From Armatimonadota bacterium (GTDB lineage Bacteria > Armatimonadota > Zipacnadia > UBA1398 > JAKPQA01): 44,813 bases of DNA. Under the pieces are notes generated by a model. That model was not told the DNA's origin and searched no databases. It saw only the letters and a list, made by a program, of their open reading frames with translations. The stretch is taken from positions 1 to 44,813 of the forward strand of contig JAKPQA010000212.1 of assembly GCA_029547025.1 (NCBI GenBank), given 5' to 3'. Below, one piece after another: positions 9,759-17,192 of this stretch (positions within the stretch are counted from its first letter, which is position 1; every line of letters starts with the position of its first letter). The translations under genes were made by a program, and so were the position numbers.

Positions 9759-10850
9759 CTACCCATCCGGGACAATCAGCACCTTCACTGTCCCGCGGTG
9801 TTCCTTCTGCCGCATCAGCTCGAATGCCTCGGGGGCGCGTGCCAGCGGCACTCGGTGCGTGATCATCGGCCGCACCCTCACCTGCCCGCTCTCGACCAAG
9901 CGCACCGCCTCAGCGAGATCACCCTCGGCGAAGTTCGCGGCCGTGGTGAGCGTCCGCTCTCCCGCCAGCCCTCGCAGCCCCACCTGGAGCCCGGGCGCCG
10001 GGCCAGCCATCAGAAGGCATGTCCCGCCCGGTGCCAGCGCGGCCAGCGCGCCCTGCTGCGCAGCCAGGTGGCCGGTGGTGTCGAACGCGGCATCGGCTCC
10101 CCGGCCGCTCGTCCGTTCCATCAGCTCGGTCAGGGGCTCCGCACACCGGCCGTCGGCCACCACGTCCGCCCCGAGCTCCTCGGCCAGACGCAACGCCACT
10201 GAGTAGACGTCCACGCACGCCACGAGTCGCGCACCTCTTGCGCGAGCGACCTGGGCGAGGCACAGCCCGATCGGTCCCGCGCCCCAGATGAGCACCGCGT
10301 CGCCCTCGCGCACCCCGGCGCGACGGACGGCGTGGACCGCGACGCCCAGGCCATCGAGGAAGGCGGCCTCGTCGAAGGAGACGGCATCGGGCAGCGGGAG
10401 CGCCTTGTCCGCCCAGATGGTGAAGGTCTCGGCCATGCCGCCCGGGTTGAACTCGGCACCCTCCCACCCGGCCCCGTGCCCGAGATGCTCGGTGTTGGCA
10501 CACAGGTTCGCCCGGCCCCGGAGGCAATCAGGACAGCTTCCGCAGGTGCGGAACGCCTCGGCGACGACCCGCTCGCCGATGCGGTCGGGCGAGACGCCGT
10601 CACCCACCTCCACGATGGTCCCGCTGACTTCGTGGCCAAGGATCATGCCGGGCCGGTTCGGCTTGTCAATGCCAAGCGTATGGATGGCCCAGGGGTTCTC
10701 GCCCTCGAAGTAGCGCAGGTCACTGCCGCAGACGCCACAGGCGGCCATCCGGACGAGCACCTCGCCCGGGCCACAGCGCGGCCGCGGGACGGGGCGCACC
10801 ACCAACTGGCGCGGGCCTTCGAGCACGGCTGCGAGCATGGTCTCGGCCAT
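9759..10850 (-). CDS. Zinc-dependent medium-chain alcohol/polyol dehydrogenase
   Basis: A 363-aa NAD(P)-dependent oxidoreductase of the MDR superfamily. Catalytic-zinc ligands are Cys41 in CGVCGSD and the GHE motif at 72-74. Structural-zinc cysteines are Cys103, 106, 109 and 117 (TCGSCPDC..NLC). The Rossmann glycine motif is WGAGPIGLCLAQVA. The family includes sorbitol, threonine and other polyol dehydrogenases; the substrate cannot be fixed. The ATG at 10850 follows GAGGTGA by 5 nt, which is better than a GTG at 10859. The TIM-barrel sugar isomerase-like gene ends 37 nt upstream on the same strand, suggesting a joint role in sugar or polyol catabolism. Confidence 0.92.
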   Translation of the reverse strand: MAETMLAAVLEGPRQLVVRPVPRPRCGPGEVLVRMAACGVCGSDLRYFEGENPWAIHTLGIDKPNRPGMILGHEVSGTIVEVGDGVSPDRIGERVVAEAFRTCGSCPDCLRGRANLCANTEHLGHGAGWEGAEFNPGGMAETFTIWADKALPLPDAVSFDEAAFLDGLGVAVHAVRRAGVREGDAVLIWGAGPIGLCLAQVARARGARLVACVDVYSVALRLAEELGADVVADGRCAEPLTELMERTSGRGADAAFDTTGHLAAQQGALAALAPGGTCLLMAGPAPGLQVGLRGLAGERTLTTAANFAEGDLAEAVRLVESGQVRVRPMITHRVPLARAPEAFELMRQKEHRGTVKVLIVPDG

Positions 10851-10887
10851 CGGGGTCACCTCGGGCGCGGGTGGTCGTGTCCCGAGC

Positions 10888-11628
10888 CTAGCTCGGCTCG
10901 TACCCCGTGAGTTCGAAGAAGCGGTCGATCATGCCTTGTACGGTCATGTCTTCGGCGGGCCGGCACTCGAGCATGATGGGGTTCGAATAGCCCACCGCGT
11001 CGAGATCCGCTCGGAACTGGGACCAGTCGACGGTTCCGAGACCCGGCATGAGGTGTTCGTCCCTCTGTCCCCGGTTGTCGTGGGCGTGGATCCAGACCAG
11101 GTGCTTCCCGGCCGCGCACGGCCGCTGGGGAGGAGAGTACAGGTTCGCGTGGCCCGTATCGAAACACACACCCACGGCGGGACTGCCGACCTCGGCCACG
11201 AGATCGACCACGCGGTCGAGATCGGATCCGACATGGTCGGGCGGCAGATTCTCGACGGCCAGAACAACCCCAGCGCTGTCCGCTCGGGAGACCAGCGCCT
11301 TGAGTGACCGTGTGGCCTGGCGGTAGCGGCCGGCCTCGTCTGCGCCCTCGCCCAGGATGTGGCCGGGATGGATCACCGCGAAGCGGGCCTCAAACTGCTG
11401 ACAGAGATCGATGACCCGCTTGGCGTGCCGGAGACCGTTCTCGACGGCCTCGGTCGAGGCAGAGGACAGATCGACCGCGTCGCCAAAGGGCACGTGAATG
11501 GCATAGATGCGGATGGCCGTCTCGTCCAGCGCGGCGGCCACGCAGCGGACCTGCTCCACCGACCAGATGTCGAAGTAGGGCGGATCTGGGAAGACCTCGA
11601 GCGACGCGCTGATACAGATGCTACCCAT
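10888..11628 (-). CDS. Sugar phosphate isomerase/epimerase-like TIM-barrel protein
   Basis: A 246-aa xylose-isomerase-like TIM barrel (AP_endonuc_2 family). Metal-site motifs typical of the family are visible: AVIHPGH, AVENLP (Glu ligand), CFDTGHANL (Asp/His), WIHAHDNRG, then HLMPGLGTVDW and a final Glu in IMLECRP. Such enzymes isomerise or epimerise free or phosphorylated sugars. The ATG at 11628 is chosen because the first beta strand (ICISASLEVF) follows directly. The frame stays open to 11769, but that stretch reads as non-coding. A ribosome site is weak (CTGAGAG). It is followed by the alcohol dehydrogenase, probably in one transcript. Confidence 0.85.
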   Translation of the reverse strand: MGSICISASLEVFPDPPYFDIWSVEQVRCVAAALDETAIRIYAIHVPFGDAVDLSSASTEAVENGLRHAKRVIDLCQQFEARFAVIHPGHILGEGADEAGRYRQATRSLKALVSRADSAGVVLAVENLPPDHVGSDLDRVVDLVAEVGSPAVGVCFDTGHANLYSPPQRPCAAGKHLVWIHAHDNRGQRDEHLMPGLGTVDWSQFRADLDAVGYSNPIMLECRPAEDMTVQGMIDRFFELTGYEPS

Positions 11629-11757
11629 ATCCCGAAGACTCTCAGGTAGCGTGTTAGCGCCGAAAACGGTTGGAGGGACCACGATATCCACCGGGCGGAC
11701 AGGACCTCGTCTCCAGGTGCAGTGGGCCGAGTCGGGAGACGCTCCTGGCCCCATTCC

Positions 11758-11786
11758 ATGATACCGCAATGCGTGCGGGGCGTCAG
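11758..11786 (-). promoter_or_regulatory. Candidate promoter for the isomerase-dehydrogenase genes
   Basis: Minus strand CTGACG (11786-11781), a 17-bp spacer, then TATCAT (11763-11758). Predicted start near 11751 leaves a ~120-nt leader before the ATG at 11628. Confidence 0.4.
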
Positions 11787-11801
11787 CGTGGGCGGCGGCA
11801 G

Positions 11802-12212
11802 TCAGAAACCCCGCTCCTCGCCGACGTAGCGGTAGCCCCAGACGTCATCCCACCGGAGCCGGACGCGGAGGTCGAGGTTGTCCTCTGTGGTGCCGAGGGC
11901 GACGATGACCTCGCGCCAGTCGGGGCTGTGCCACTCAATGGCCCTGCCGGGGTAGTCGGGCTTGAGGGCGCGCGCGGCATCGAGGGCGAAGGACTCGCGC
12001 GGACGCAGTGTGGGCCCACGGCGGGTGGCCGTCGGAGGAGGAGCCTGGTCCTCGAGGGGCGCCTCGCGCACGGGATCGGCAGGCTCTGGGGGTCTGGCAA
12101 CTGGCACCGTCGGCCGGGCCGCCGGGGCCGCGGTGTTGGGATTCACTCGATCGCAGCCCAGCACGATGAGGCCGCTGGTGATCAGCAGCACAACGGGTGC
12201 GAAGCGCCGCAC
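11802..12212 (-). CDS. Hypothetical lipoprotein
   Basis: A 136-aa protein with a lipoprotein signal: the hydrophobic LLITSGLIVLG is followed by Cys20 (lipobox VLGC). A Pro/Ala-rich linker (~25-65) leads to a small C-terminal domain (FALDAARALKPDYPGRAIEW, then VALGTTEDNLDLRVRLRWDD and WGYRYVGEE). No family is recognised. The GTG at 12212 has GGAGGG 6 nt upstream, which settles the start. A divergent UroD-like gene lies on the other side. Confidence 0.72.
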   Translation of the reverse strand: MRRFAPVVLLITSGLIVLGCDRVNPNTAAPAARPTVPVARPPEPADPVREAPLEDQAPPPTATRRGPTLRPRESFALDAARALKPDYPGRAIEWHSPDWREVIVALGTTEDNLDLRVRLRWDDVWGYRYVGEERGF

Positions 12213-12255
12213 GGTAAGCCCTCCACTTCGGCTACTCCTCCTCTTCCGTGGCCGC

Positions 12256-12264
12256 ATTGTACCA
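12256..12264 (-). promoter_or_regulatory. Extended -10 element for the lipoprotein gene
   Basis: Minus strand TGG-TACAAT (12264-12256) is an extended -10 (TGn plus five of six consensus bases). No good -35 is seen. Predicted start is near 12249, about 37 nt before the GTG. Confidence 0.4.
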
Positions 12265-12344
12265 GGTCCGCCCGCGCAGGTTCGGAGGGTGGCACCGACG
12301 AACCGGCCACCCAGTGCTCACTTCCCGCGCTGGGGGCGTCACGC

Positions 12345-13346
12345 ATGACGAACAAGGAACGGGTCTACACCGCGTTCGCCCACGAACAGCCTGACCGGAC
12401 GCCCTACATGATCGGGTTCACGCAGAAGGCCCATTCGGCCATGGTCGACCGCTACGGTCCCGACTATGCAGACGCCATCGATAACTGCTTCCACGGCGTC
12501 CACGCCGATCCCGGGCCCAAGGACCACTGGCTCGACGAGAACACCTGGCAGGATGAGTTTGGCGTGCGGTGGGACCGGCGTATCGATCGGGACATCGGCA
12601 ACGTCTGCAACCAGGTGCTACCGGAGCGCGATCTCTCTGCCCTCGAGCTGCCAGACCCGCTGGCGCCGGCCAAGTGGGAGGGTTTCGCCGCCCAGGTGGC
12701 CGCCGGCGCGGGCAAGTTCGTGCAGTTCGGGATCGGCTTCTCGCTGTTCGAGCGCGCCTGGACCCTGCGGGGCATGGAAAACCTGTTCCTCGACATGGTC
12801 GAAGCGCCGGAGTTCGTCCACGAGCTGCTCGATGCCATCTGCGACTACAACGTAGCGCTGGCCGGGCGGGCGCTCGAGTATGAGATCGACTCGGTGCACT
12901 TCGGTGACGACTGGGGTTCGCAGCGCGGGCTGCTCATGGGCCCCGGTCTCTGGACCGAGTTCATCCTGCCGCGGCTCGAACGCCAGTATGCGGTGGCCAA
13001 GGCGGCGGGCCGGTTCGTCACGATTCACTCCTGTGGGAAGGTGCAGGAGGTGTTCCCGCAGCTCATCGACATCGGGCTGGACTGCTTCAACCCCTTCCAG
13101 CCAGAAGTCATGGACGTCTACGAGATGAAGCGCCAGTTCGGCGACCGGCTGAGCTTCTGGGGCGGCGTGAGCACGCAGAAGCTGCTGCCCTACGGCACAC
13201 CCGACGAGGTGCGGGCCGAGGCCCGGAGGATGATGGCCGAAGTGGGGCGCGACGGCGGGTTCATCATCGCCCCCGCGCACGCCATCCCCGGCGACGCCAA
13301 GCCGGAGAACATCATGGCGCTGATCGAGACGGTGAATGACCAGTAG
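12345..13346 (+). CDS. Uroporphyrinogen decarboxylase-family (MtaA/CmuA-like) protein
   Basis: A 333-aa TIM barrel of the UroD superfamily. It opens with TNKERVYTAFAHEQPDRTPY, the usual start of the methyltransferase-like branch, and carries DWGSQRGLLMGP and HSCGKV (His228, Cys230), matching the zinc/thiol-binding site of MtaA/MtbA-type corrinoid methyltransferases. GFIIAPAHAIPGDAKPENI closes the family pattern. True HemE proteins lack the HxC pair and have different arginines, so haem synthesis is unlikely. Demethylation or another C1 reaction is possible. The frame extends far upstream but only the ATG at 12345 fits the family. Ribosome site is weak (CTGGGGGCG). No corrinoid protein is adjacent. 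Confidence 0.87.
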   Translation: MTNKERVYTAFAHEQPDRTPYMIGFTQKAHSAMVDRYGPDYADAIDNCFHGVHADPGPKDHWLDENTWQDEFGVRWDRRIDRDIGNVCNQVLPERDLSALELPDPLAPAKWEGFAAQVAAGAGKFVQFGIGFSLFERAWTLRGMENLFLDMVEAPEFVHELLDAICDYNVALAGRALEYEIDSVHFGDDWGSQRGLLMGPGLWTEFILPRLERQYAVAKAAGRFVTIHSCGKVQEVFPQLIDIGLDCFNPFQPEVMDVYEMKRQFGDRLSFWGGVSTQKLLPYGTPDEVRAEARRMMAEVGRDGGFIIAPAHAIPGDAKPENIMALIETVNDQ

Positions 13347-13352
13347 GGCGAG

Positions 13353-15950
13353 CTACGGCTCCCACTGGCGCACCTGGTCTGTGAGCCACAGATTGGCGCG
13401 GCGGGCCGACGACGTGAGTTCAAGGTAGGGCCGGTCGAATGCGTCCACGAGGCCCCAGTTGGCGCGCTCGCCGTCGGTGGAGTCGGCCCAGCAGAACCAG
13501 TGGGCGCCCACGATGTAGTCCTCGTCCCAGAGCTGGTGCATGACGCGCTCGTAGCACTCGCCGCGCTGCGCCTGGGTGTCGAGCCGGCCCCGGTTGTTGC
13601 ACAGACGTGAGTCGCGCGCCTGAGTGCCCCACTCGCTGATGAGGACGGGGCGGCCGGTGATCTGGTGCATCCGCCGCAGCCATTGCAGTTGGCCGCGGTC
13701 GAACTCCGTCTGGCCCCAGTGGTCGCGCGGGTAGCTGTTACAGGCGATGATGTCAAAGGGCTTCAGCAGGTCGGCGAAGTCAAGGTTGAACTGCCCCGCG
13801 AACCGGTTGCTGCAGACCAGGTGCCTCGGGTCGTGCTTCTTCCACAGCCGAACGTACGTCTCCGCATACGTGCCGATGATGTGGCGGACGAAGTCGCGCA
13901 GATCGGGCGCCACCGGATCGCCGGCGCCGCGAATCTGCGGCTTGTCCGCGGGCAGGTCCTCGAACGAGCCGTAGGCGTAGGTGTGCTCCCGCGACGACCA
14001 CCTGCGGTTGAGCGCCTCGATGTCGCCCCCGTATCGCTCGGAAAGCCAGCGGGAGAGCTCCTTCCGGCACCCCGGCGACCAGAAGCTGCCCATGATGCCC
14101 AGCGAGGGAGACATCGGGTCGTGCATCTGGATCTCGTTGTCGGTCCAGTACCCGATGAGCAGGGGGTCATCCTTGTAGCGCTCCGTGGTCTCGCGGACTC
14201 GCCCCTCGGCGCCTCTCTGCCAATCGGGATCGAAGACATCAGGGAACAGGATCGGCCGGCCATCGGCGTCCTGAAGTCTGGGGCCGGCCCAGGTCAGGTT
14301 CCACCCCGCGAAGTAGGGGCGCCCGCGTCGCGCCCAGGGCTCATCGGCGGGCGATCCGCTGCTGCTGTTGAACCCCCACTGGCACAGGCGATCGACGGTC
14401 ACCTCCTGCCACGAACGCTCATCGACATACCGGTTCGCTACGAGGCGCGAGTAATGGAACGACCAGTACGGCTCGTGCATGACAGCATTGCAGGCCAGGC
14501 TCCAGAACGGTCGGCCATGGGCGTCGATGAGCCACCACCGGTCGCCCACCCGCTCCGCGCGGAAGACGCCCGTTGCCTCGGCGCACTGGGCCGGTTCGTC
14601 GGCGGCCGGCGCCGGCGCCCCGGGTAGCCAAGCGACCTTGGTGACCTGCGCGCCGTCAGGGCCGAACGACACCGTGGCCGCGACCGGGCCCGACGTGCCT
14701 TCGGGAACAGCCAGTTGCACGCGGAGCGGATCGGCGCCGGGCACCAACTCGCCGTCGGTCATCTGACCCAGCCCGGCGACCGAGTCGGCGTCGAGCGCGC
14801 TGACTCCGACGGAGAACCGCAGCGGGGCCAGCAGAGGGGTCAGGGGGCGGAGCATCGTCCAGAGGCCGTCCCCTCCGGCGTAGATCGTGACCTCCGGCGT
14901 GGCCCGGTCGACGGGCTGCCGCAACGGGTACACGTCAGGCACGCCCCACGGCCCGCCGGGCGCGCGGTACGCCGCGTCGGCCGCGGGCCAAGCGGAGTTG
15001 TCGAAGTCGGCCCCAGTCCAGCCGTTCGGCGCGCCCGCCGAACTGCGCCAGGACGTACCGCTGACAACGACGTGCTCGTCGGGTCGGGCGTCGCCCCAGC
15101 CGATGACGGCCAGACCGCCCGAGGGATTCGGCGCTTCGCCGTGGTTGGCCACGGCCAGGCAGACCATGTTGCGCCCGACTCGCAGGTGAGGCACCAGGTC
15201 GTACTCGCCCGGGCCGGTGAGCGATGCGGTGCCCAGCTCGACACCGTTGACGAAAGCCGTTCCCTGGTCGTCGCCGCCCGCCTGCAGCCAGGCATAGCGC
15301 GGCATGTGGTCGAGCTCGAACGTGTGGCTGAACTGCGCTCTGGCGCCGGCGGGCGCCTGAGTCACGTCCTGCCCCGGGAGCCACATCACCGACGGCCGGG
15401 GCGGTTGTCGGCCTGGTGGGGCGAGGATCTCGACATCGTCGAGCGCGACCTCGACGGGGCCGTCGGCGGATACCTCGAACTGACGGATCGTCCACGAGTC
15501 GAAGACGCGGTCGGACCACCCGAAGAGCTCGGAGAAGGGGACCTCGATGAGCTGCCAACGACCGGGTCGTACGCCGAAGGCTGCCTGGAACATGGGGCTG
15601 GACTGGGGGCCGTGCTCGTACGTCCGGAGACTGAGCGTGATGCGGTCCGGTGCCCTGCCCTCGGGGGCGTAGAGCCACAGCCTGAGCACCGCGGACATCG
15701 GCACGCTCAGACCATCGACGGAGTGCACCAAGGCGTGGCGGCCAGTGACACTGCCCCACAGGGCCGAGCGGCCAAGGTGTGCGCCGCCCTGGCGGCACTC
15801 CTGGACCATCTCACCATCGGACCACTTCGTCCAGCCCTGGGTGCCGGTCTCGAAGTCCCACCGGTGCAGGCAGGCGGGAAGGCCGGGGACCTGGGCCGGG
15901 GCTGCGGCCGTGGGCGCGGCAACGAGGAACAGCACAGCGGCCAGGCGCAT
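13353..15950 (-). CDS. Secreted clan GH-A glycoside hydrolase with two N-terminal beta domains
   Basis: An 865-aa secreted enzyme. The signal peptide is MRLAAVLFLVAAPTAAAPAQ. Residues ~28-178 form a beta-sandwich binding-like domain (DFETGTQGW to VEVALDDVEIL). Residues ~190-340 resemble the GH2-type sugar-binding jelly roll (DQGTAFVNGVELG, HLRVGRNMVCLAVANHGE). The catalytic TIM barrel starts at ~468 (DRWWLIDAHGRPFW). Probable acid/base is Glu606 in YWTDNE and probable nucleophile Glu773 in VLISEWGT, the layout of GH42/agarase-like clan GH-A enzymes. GGAGGG 8 nt before the ATG fixes the start and lies inside the end of the upstream gene, so the two are likely translationally coupled. It is the last gene of a four-gene operon. 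Substrate is unknown. Confidence 0.85.
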   Translation of the reverse strand: MRLAAVLFLVAAPTAAAPAQVPGLPACLHRWDFETGTQGWTKWSDGEMVQECRQGGAHLGRSALWGSVTGRHALVHSVDGLSVPMSAVLRLWLYAPEGRAPDRITLSLRTYEHGPQSSPMFQAAFGVRPGRWQLIEVPFSELFGWSDRVFDSWTIRQFEVSADGPVEVALDDVEILAPPGRQPPRPSVMWLPGQDVTQAPAGARAQFSHTFELDHMPRYAWLQAGGDDQGTAFVNGVELGTASLTGPGEYDLVPHLRVGRNMVCLAVANHGEAPNPSGGLAVIGWGDARPDEHVVVSGTSWRSSAGAPNGWTGADFDNSAWPAADAAYRAPGGPWGVPDVYPLRQPVDRATPEVTIYAGGDGLWTMLRPLTPLLAPLRFSVGVSALDADSVAGLGQMTDGELVPGADPLRVQLAVPEGTSGPVAATVSFGPDGAQVTKVAWLPGAPAPAADEPAQCAEATGVFRAERVGDRWWLIDAHGRPFWSLACNAVMHEPYWSFHYSRLVANRYVDERSWQEVTVDRLCQWGFNSSSGSPADEPWARRGRPYFAGWNLTWAGPRLQDADGRPILFPDVFDPDWQRGAEGRVRETTERYKDDPLLIGYWTDNEIQMHDPMSPSLGIMGSFWSPGCRKELSRWLSERYGGDIEALNRRWSSREHTYAYGSFEDLPADKPQIRGAGDPVAPDLRDFVRHIIGTYAETYVRLWKKHDPRHLVCSNRFAGQFNLDFADLLKPFDIIACNSYPRDHWGQTEFDRGQLQWLRRMHQITGRPVLISEWGTQARDSRLCNNRGRLDTQAQRGECYERVMHQLWDEDYIVGAHWFCWADSTDGERANWGLVDAFDRPYLELTSSARRANLWLTDQVRQWEP

Positions 15951-15954
15951 GGCG

Positions 15955-17169
15955 TCAGCCCTCCACGTTAGGCTCAAGGATCCTCTTCGCGTCCGGCCCC
16001 ATCCGGTCAACGATGGCCGGCTGGTCGGACTCGAACACGTTGTGGACCACTACAGCGCGCTGGACGCCCTCGCCCAGCTCGATGCCGCGGCTCAGGGGCC
16101 GGAACTGGCAGCCGGTGACGATCAGACTCCCACAGGCTGCCGCCTCGACGTAGGGGAAGTCGGCGGCGAAGGCGCGCGTGAACAGGGAGTTCGCGACGGA
16201 GACATTGGCCGCGCGCGTCACACGGATCGCGGGGGCACCGTTGGTCTGGATCCAGCAGCCTGTCAGCCGAACGCTTGCCTGCTCACCGTCGACGTCGAGC
16301 GACGCGTGGTGGTCGACCAGATCAGAGTTCGCCACGTTGAGCCGGTGGTTGCCGCGCACCACGTACCCCAGCGAGCACGCGTCGGTCGAGCAGTTCGTCA
16401 GCGAGCCGTAGAACGTCCCACCGCCCGGCCCCGGGTCCTCGTCGGGGTCGAACTCGAACCCCACTTGGCACTGGAAGGCGAACAGGTCGGAACACTGGCA
16501 GTCATCGTTCCGGCCGAAGCGGAAGCCCGCCCCGGTCGACAGGCCCACATTGCACCAGACCTCGATGTTCCGAAGCTGGCTCACATCGAGGCTCTTGGTT
16601 AGGTAAACCCCGTCGCGCTTCGGCGAGACAATGAAGATGTCGGACAGCCGCGCGCGGCCCGGAAAGGCGCCCGGGGCCGTCATGATGCCATCGTAGGGGT
16701 ACTGGATCCGCACCCGGCTGATCGTCGGGCCCTGGCCCTCGAGCGAGACGGCGGGCGGGCCTCCCTCTTCCGGAAACTGCGTTCCCTCGGGGTAGAGGAT
16801 CGCCAGATCGAGCAGCGAGGCGTGGGCGTCGAGCACAACCCCGGGCGAGTCGGTGTGATCGATGCGCAACACGGGCATGGGCATGCTGTCAGCGGGCCAT
16901 CCGCCACACGCGACGCCGGTGAGGCACTGCTCCTCTAGCCGTATGGCCCGGGTCAGCCGGTACTGACCCACAGACACCATCACGGGCTTGTGCTGCTCCC
17001 GCCCGAGCGCCAGTGCTCGGTCGAAGGCATCGGTATCATCAGCCTGCCCATCGCCGATCGCGCCCAGTGACCGCACATCGATGGTCGCGCCATCCTCGGT
17101 CCCGGCGGGCAGCATGGCCACGGTGAGCAGCACGACCGCCGACAAGCCCCAGGTCGCCCGATGACGCAT
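15955..17169 (-). CDS. Secreted right-handed parallel beta-helix (pectate-lyase-3-like) protein
   Basis: A 404-aa exported beta-helix protein. The signal peptide is MRHRATWGLSAVVLLTVAMLPAGT. The family start motif is clear: IDVRSLGAIGDGQADDTDAFDRAL, as in the Pectate_lyase_3/GH28-like superfamily and phage-type depolymerases. Short beta rungs follow (SLLDLAILYP, ISRVRIQYPYDGI, ARLSDIFIVSPKRDGVYL, NVSVANSLFTRA, SLIVTGCQFRPL). No catalytic residues can be assigned with certainty. GAGGAGG 7 nt before the ATG at 17169 sets the start; the open frame upstream is not coding. The gaps to its neighbours are 23 and 4 nt, so it is co-transcribed. Likely acts on or binds a polysaccharide outside the cell. 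Confidence 0.85.
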   Translation of the reverse strand: MRHRATWGLSAVVLLTVAMLPAGTEDGATIDVRSLGAIGDGQADDTDAFDRALALGREQHKPVMVSVGQYRLTRAIRLEEQCLTGVACGGWPADSMPMPVLRIDHTDSPGVVLDAHASLLDLAILYPEGTQFPEEGGPPAVSLEGQGPTISRVRIQYPYDGIMTAPGAFPGRARLSDIFIVSPKRDGVYLTKSLDVSQLRNIEVWCNVGLSTGAGFRFGRNDDCQCSDLFAFQCQVGFEFDPDEDPGPGGGTFYGSLTNCSTDACSLGYVVRGNHRLNVANSDLVDHHASLDVDGEQASVRLTGCWIQTNGAPAIRVTRAANVSVANSLFTRAFAADFPYVEAAACGSLIVTGCQFRPLSRGIELGEGVQRAVVVHNVFESDQPAIVDRMGPDAKRILEPNVEG

Positions 17170-17192
17170 GGAGATGCCTCCTCTGGCGCTGC

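Noticed and set aside
12345-13346. HemE (haem biosynthesis) assignment for the UroD-family gene
   Set aside because: The His-x-Cys pair and start motif fit the methyltransferase-like branch, and no haem gene is nearby.
14715-15971. 418-aa plus-strand frame, and similar long frames at 17466-18869 and 19422-20393
   Set aside because: Shadows of the glycosidase genes in GC-rich DNA; the minus-strand frames have signal peptides, ribosome sites and catalytic motifs.
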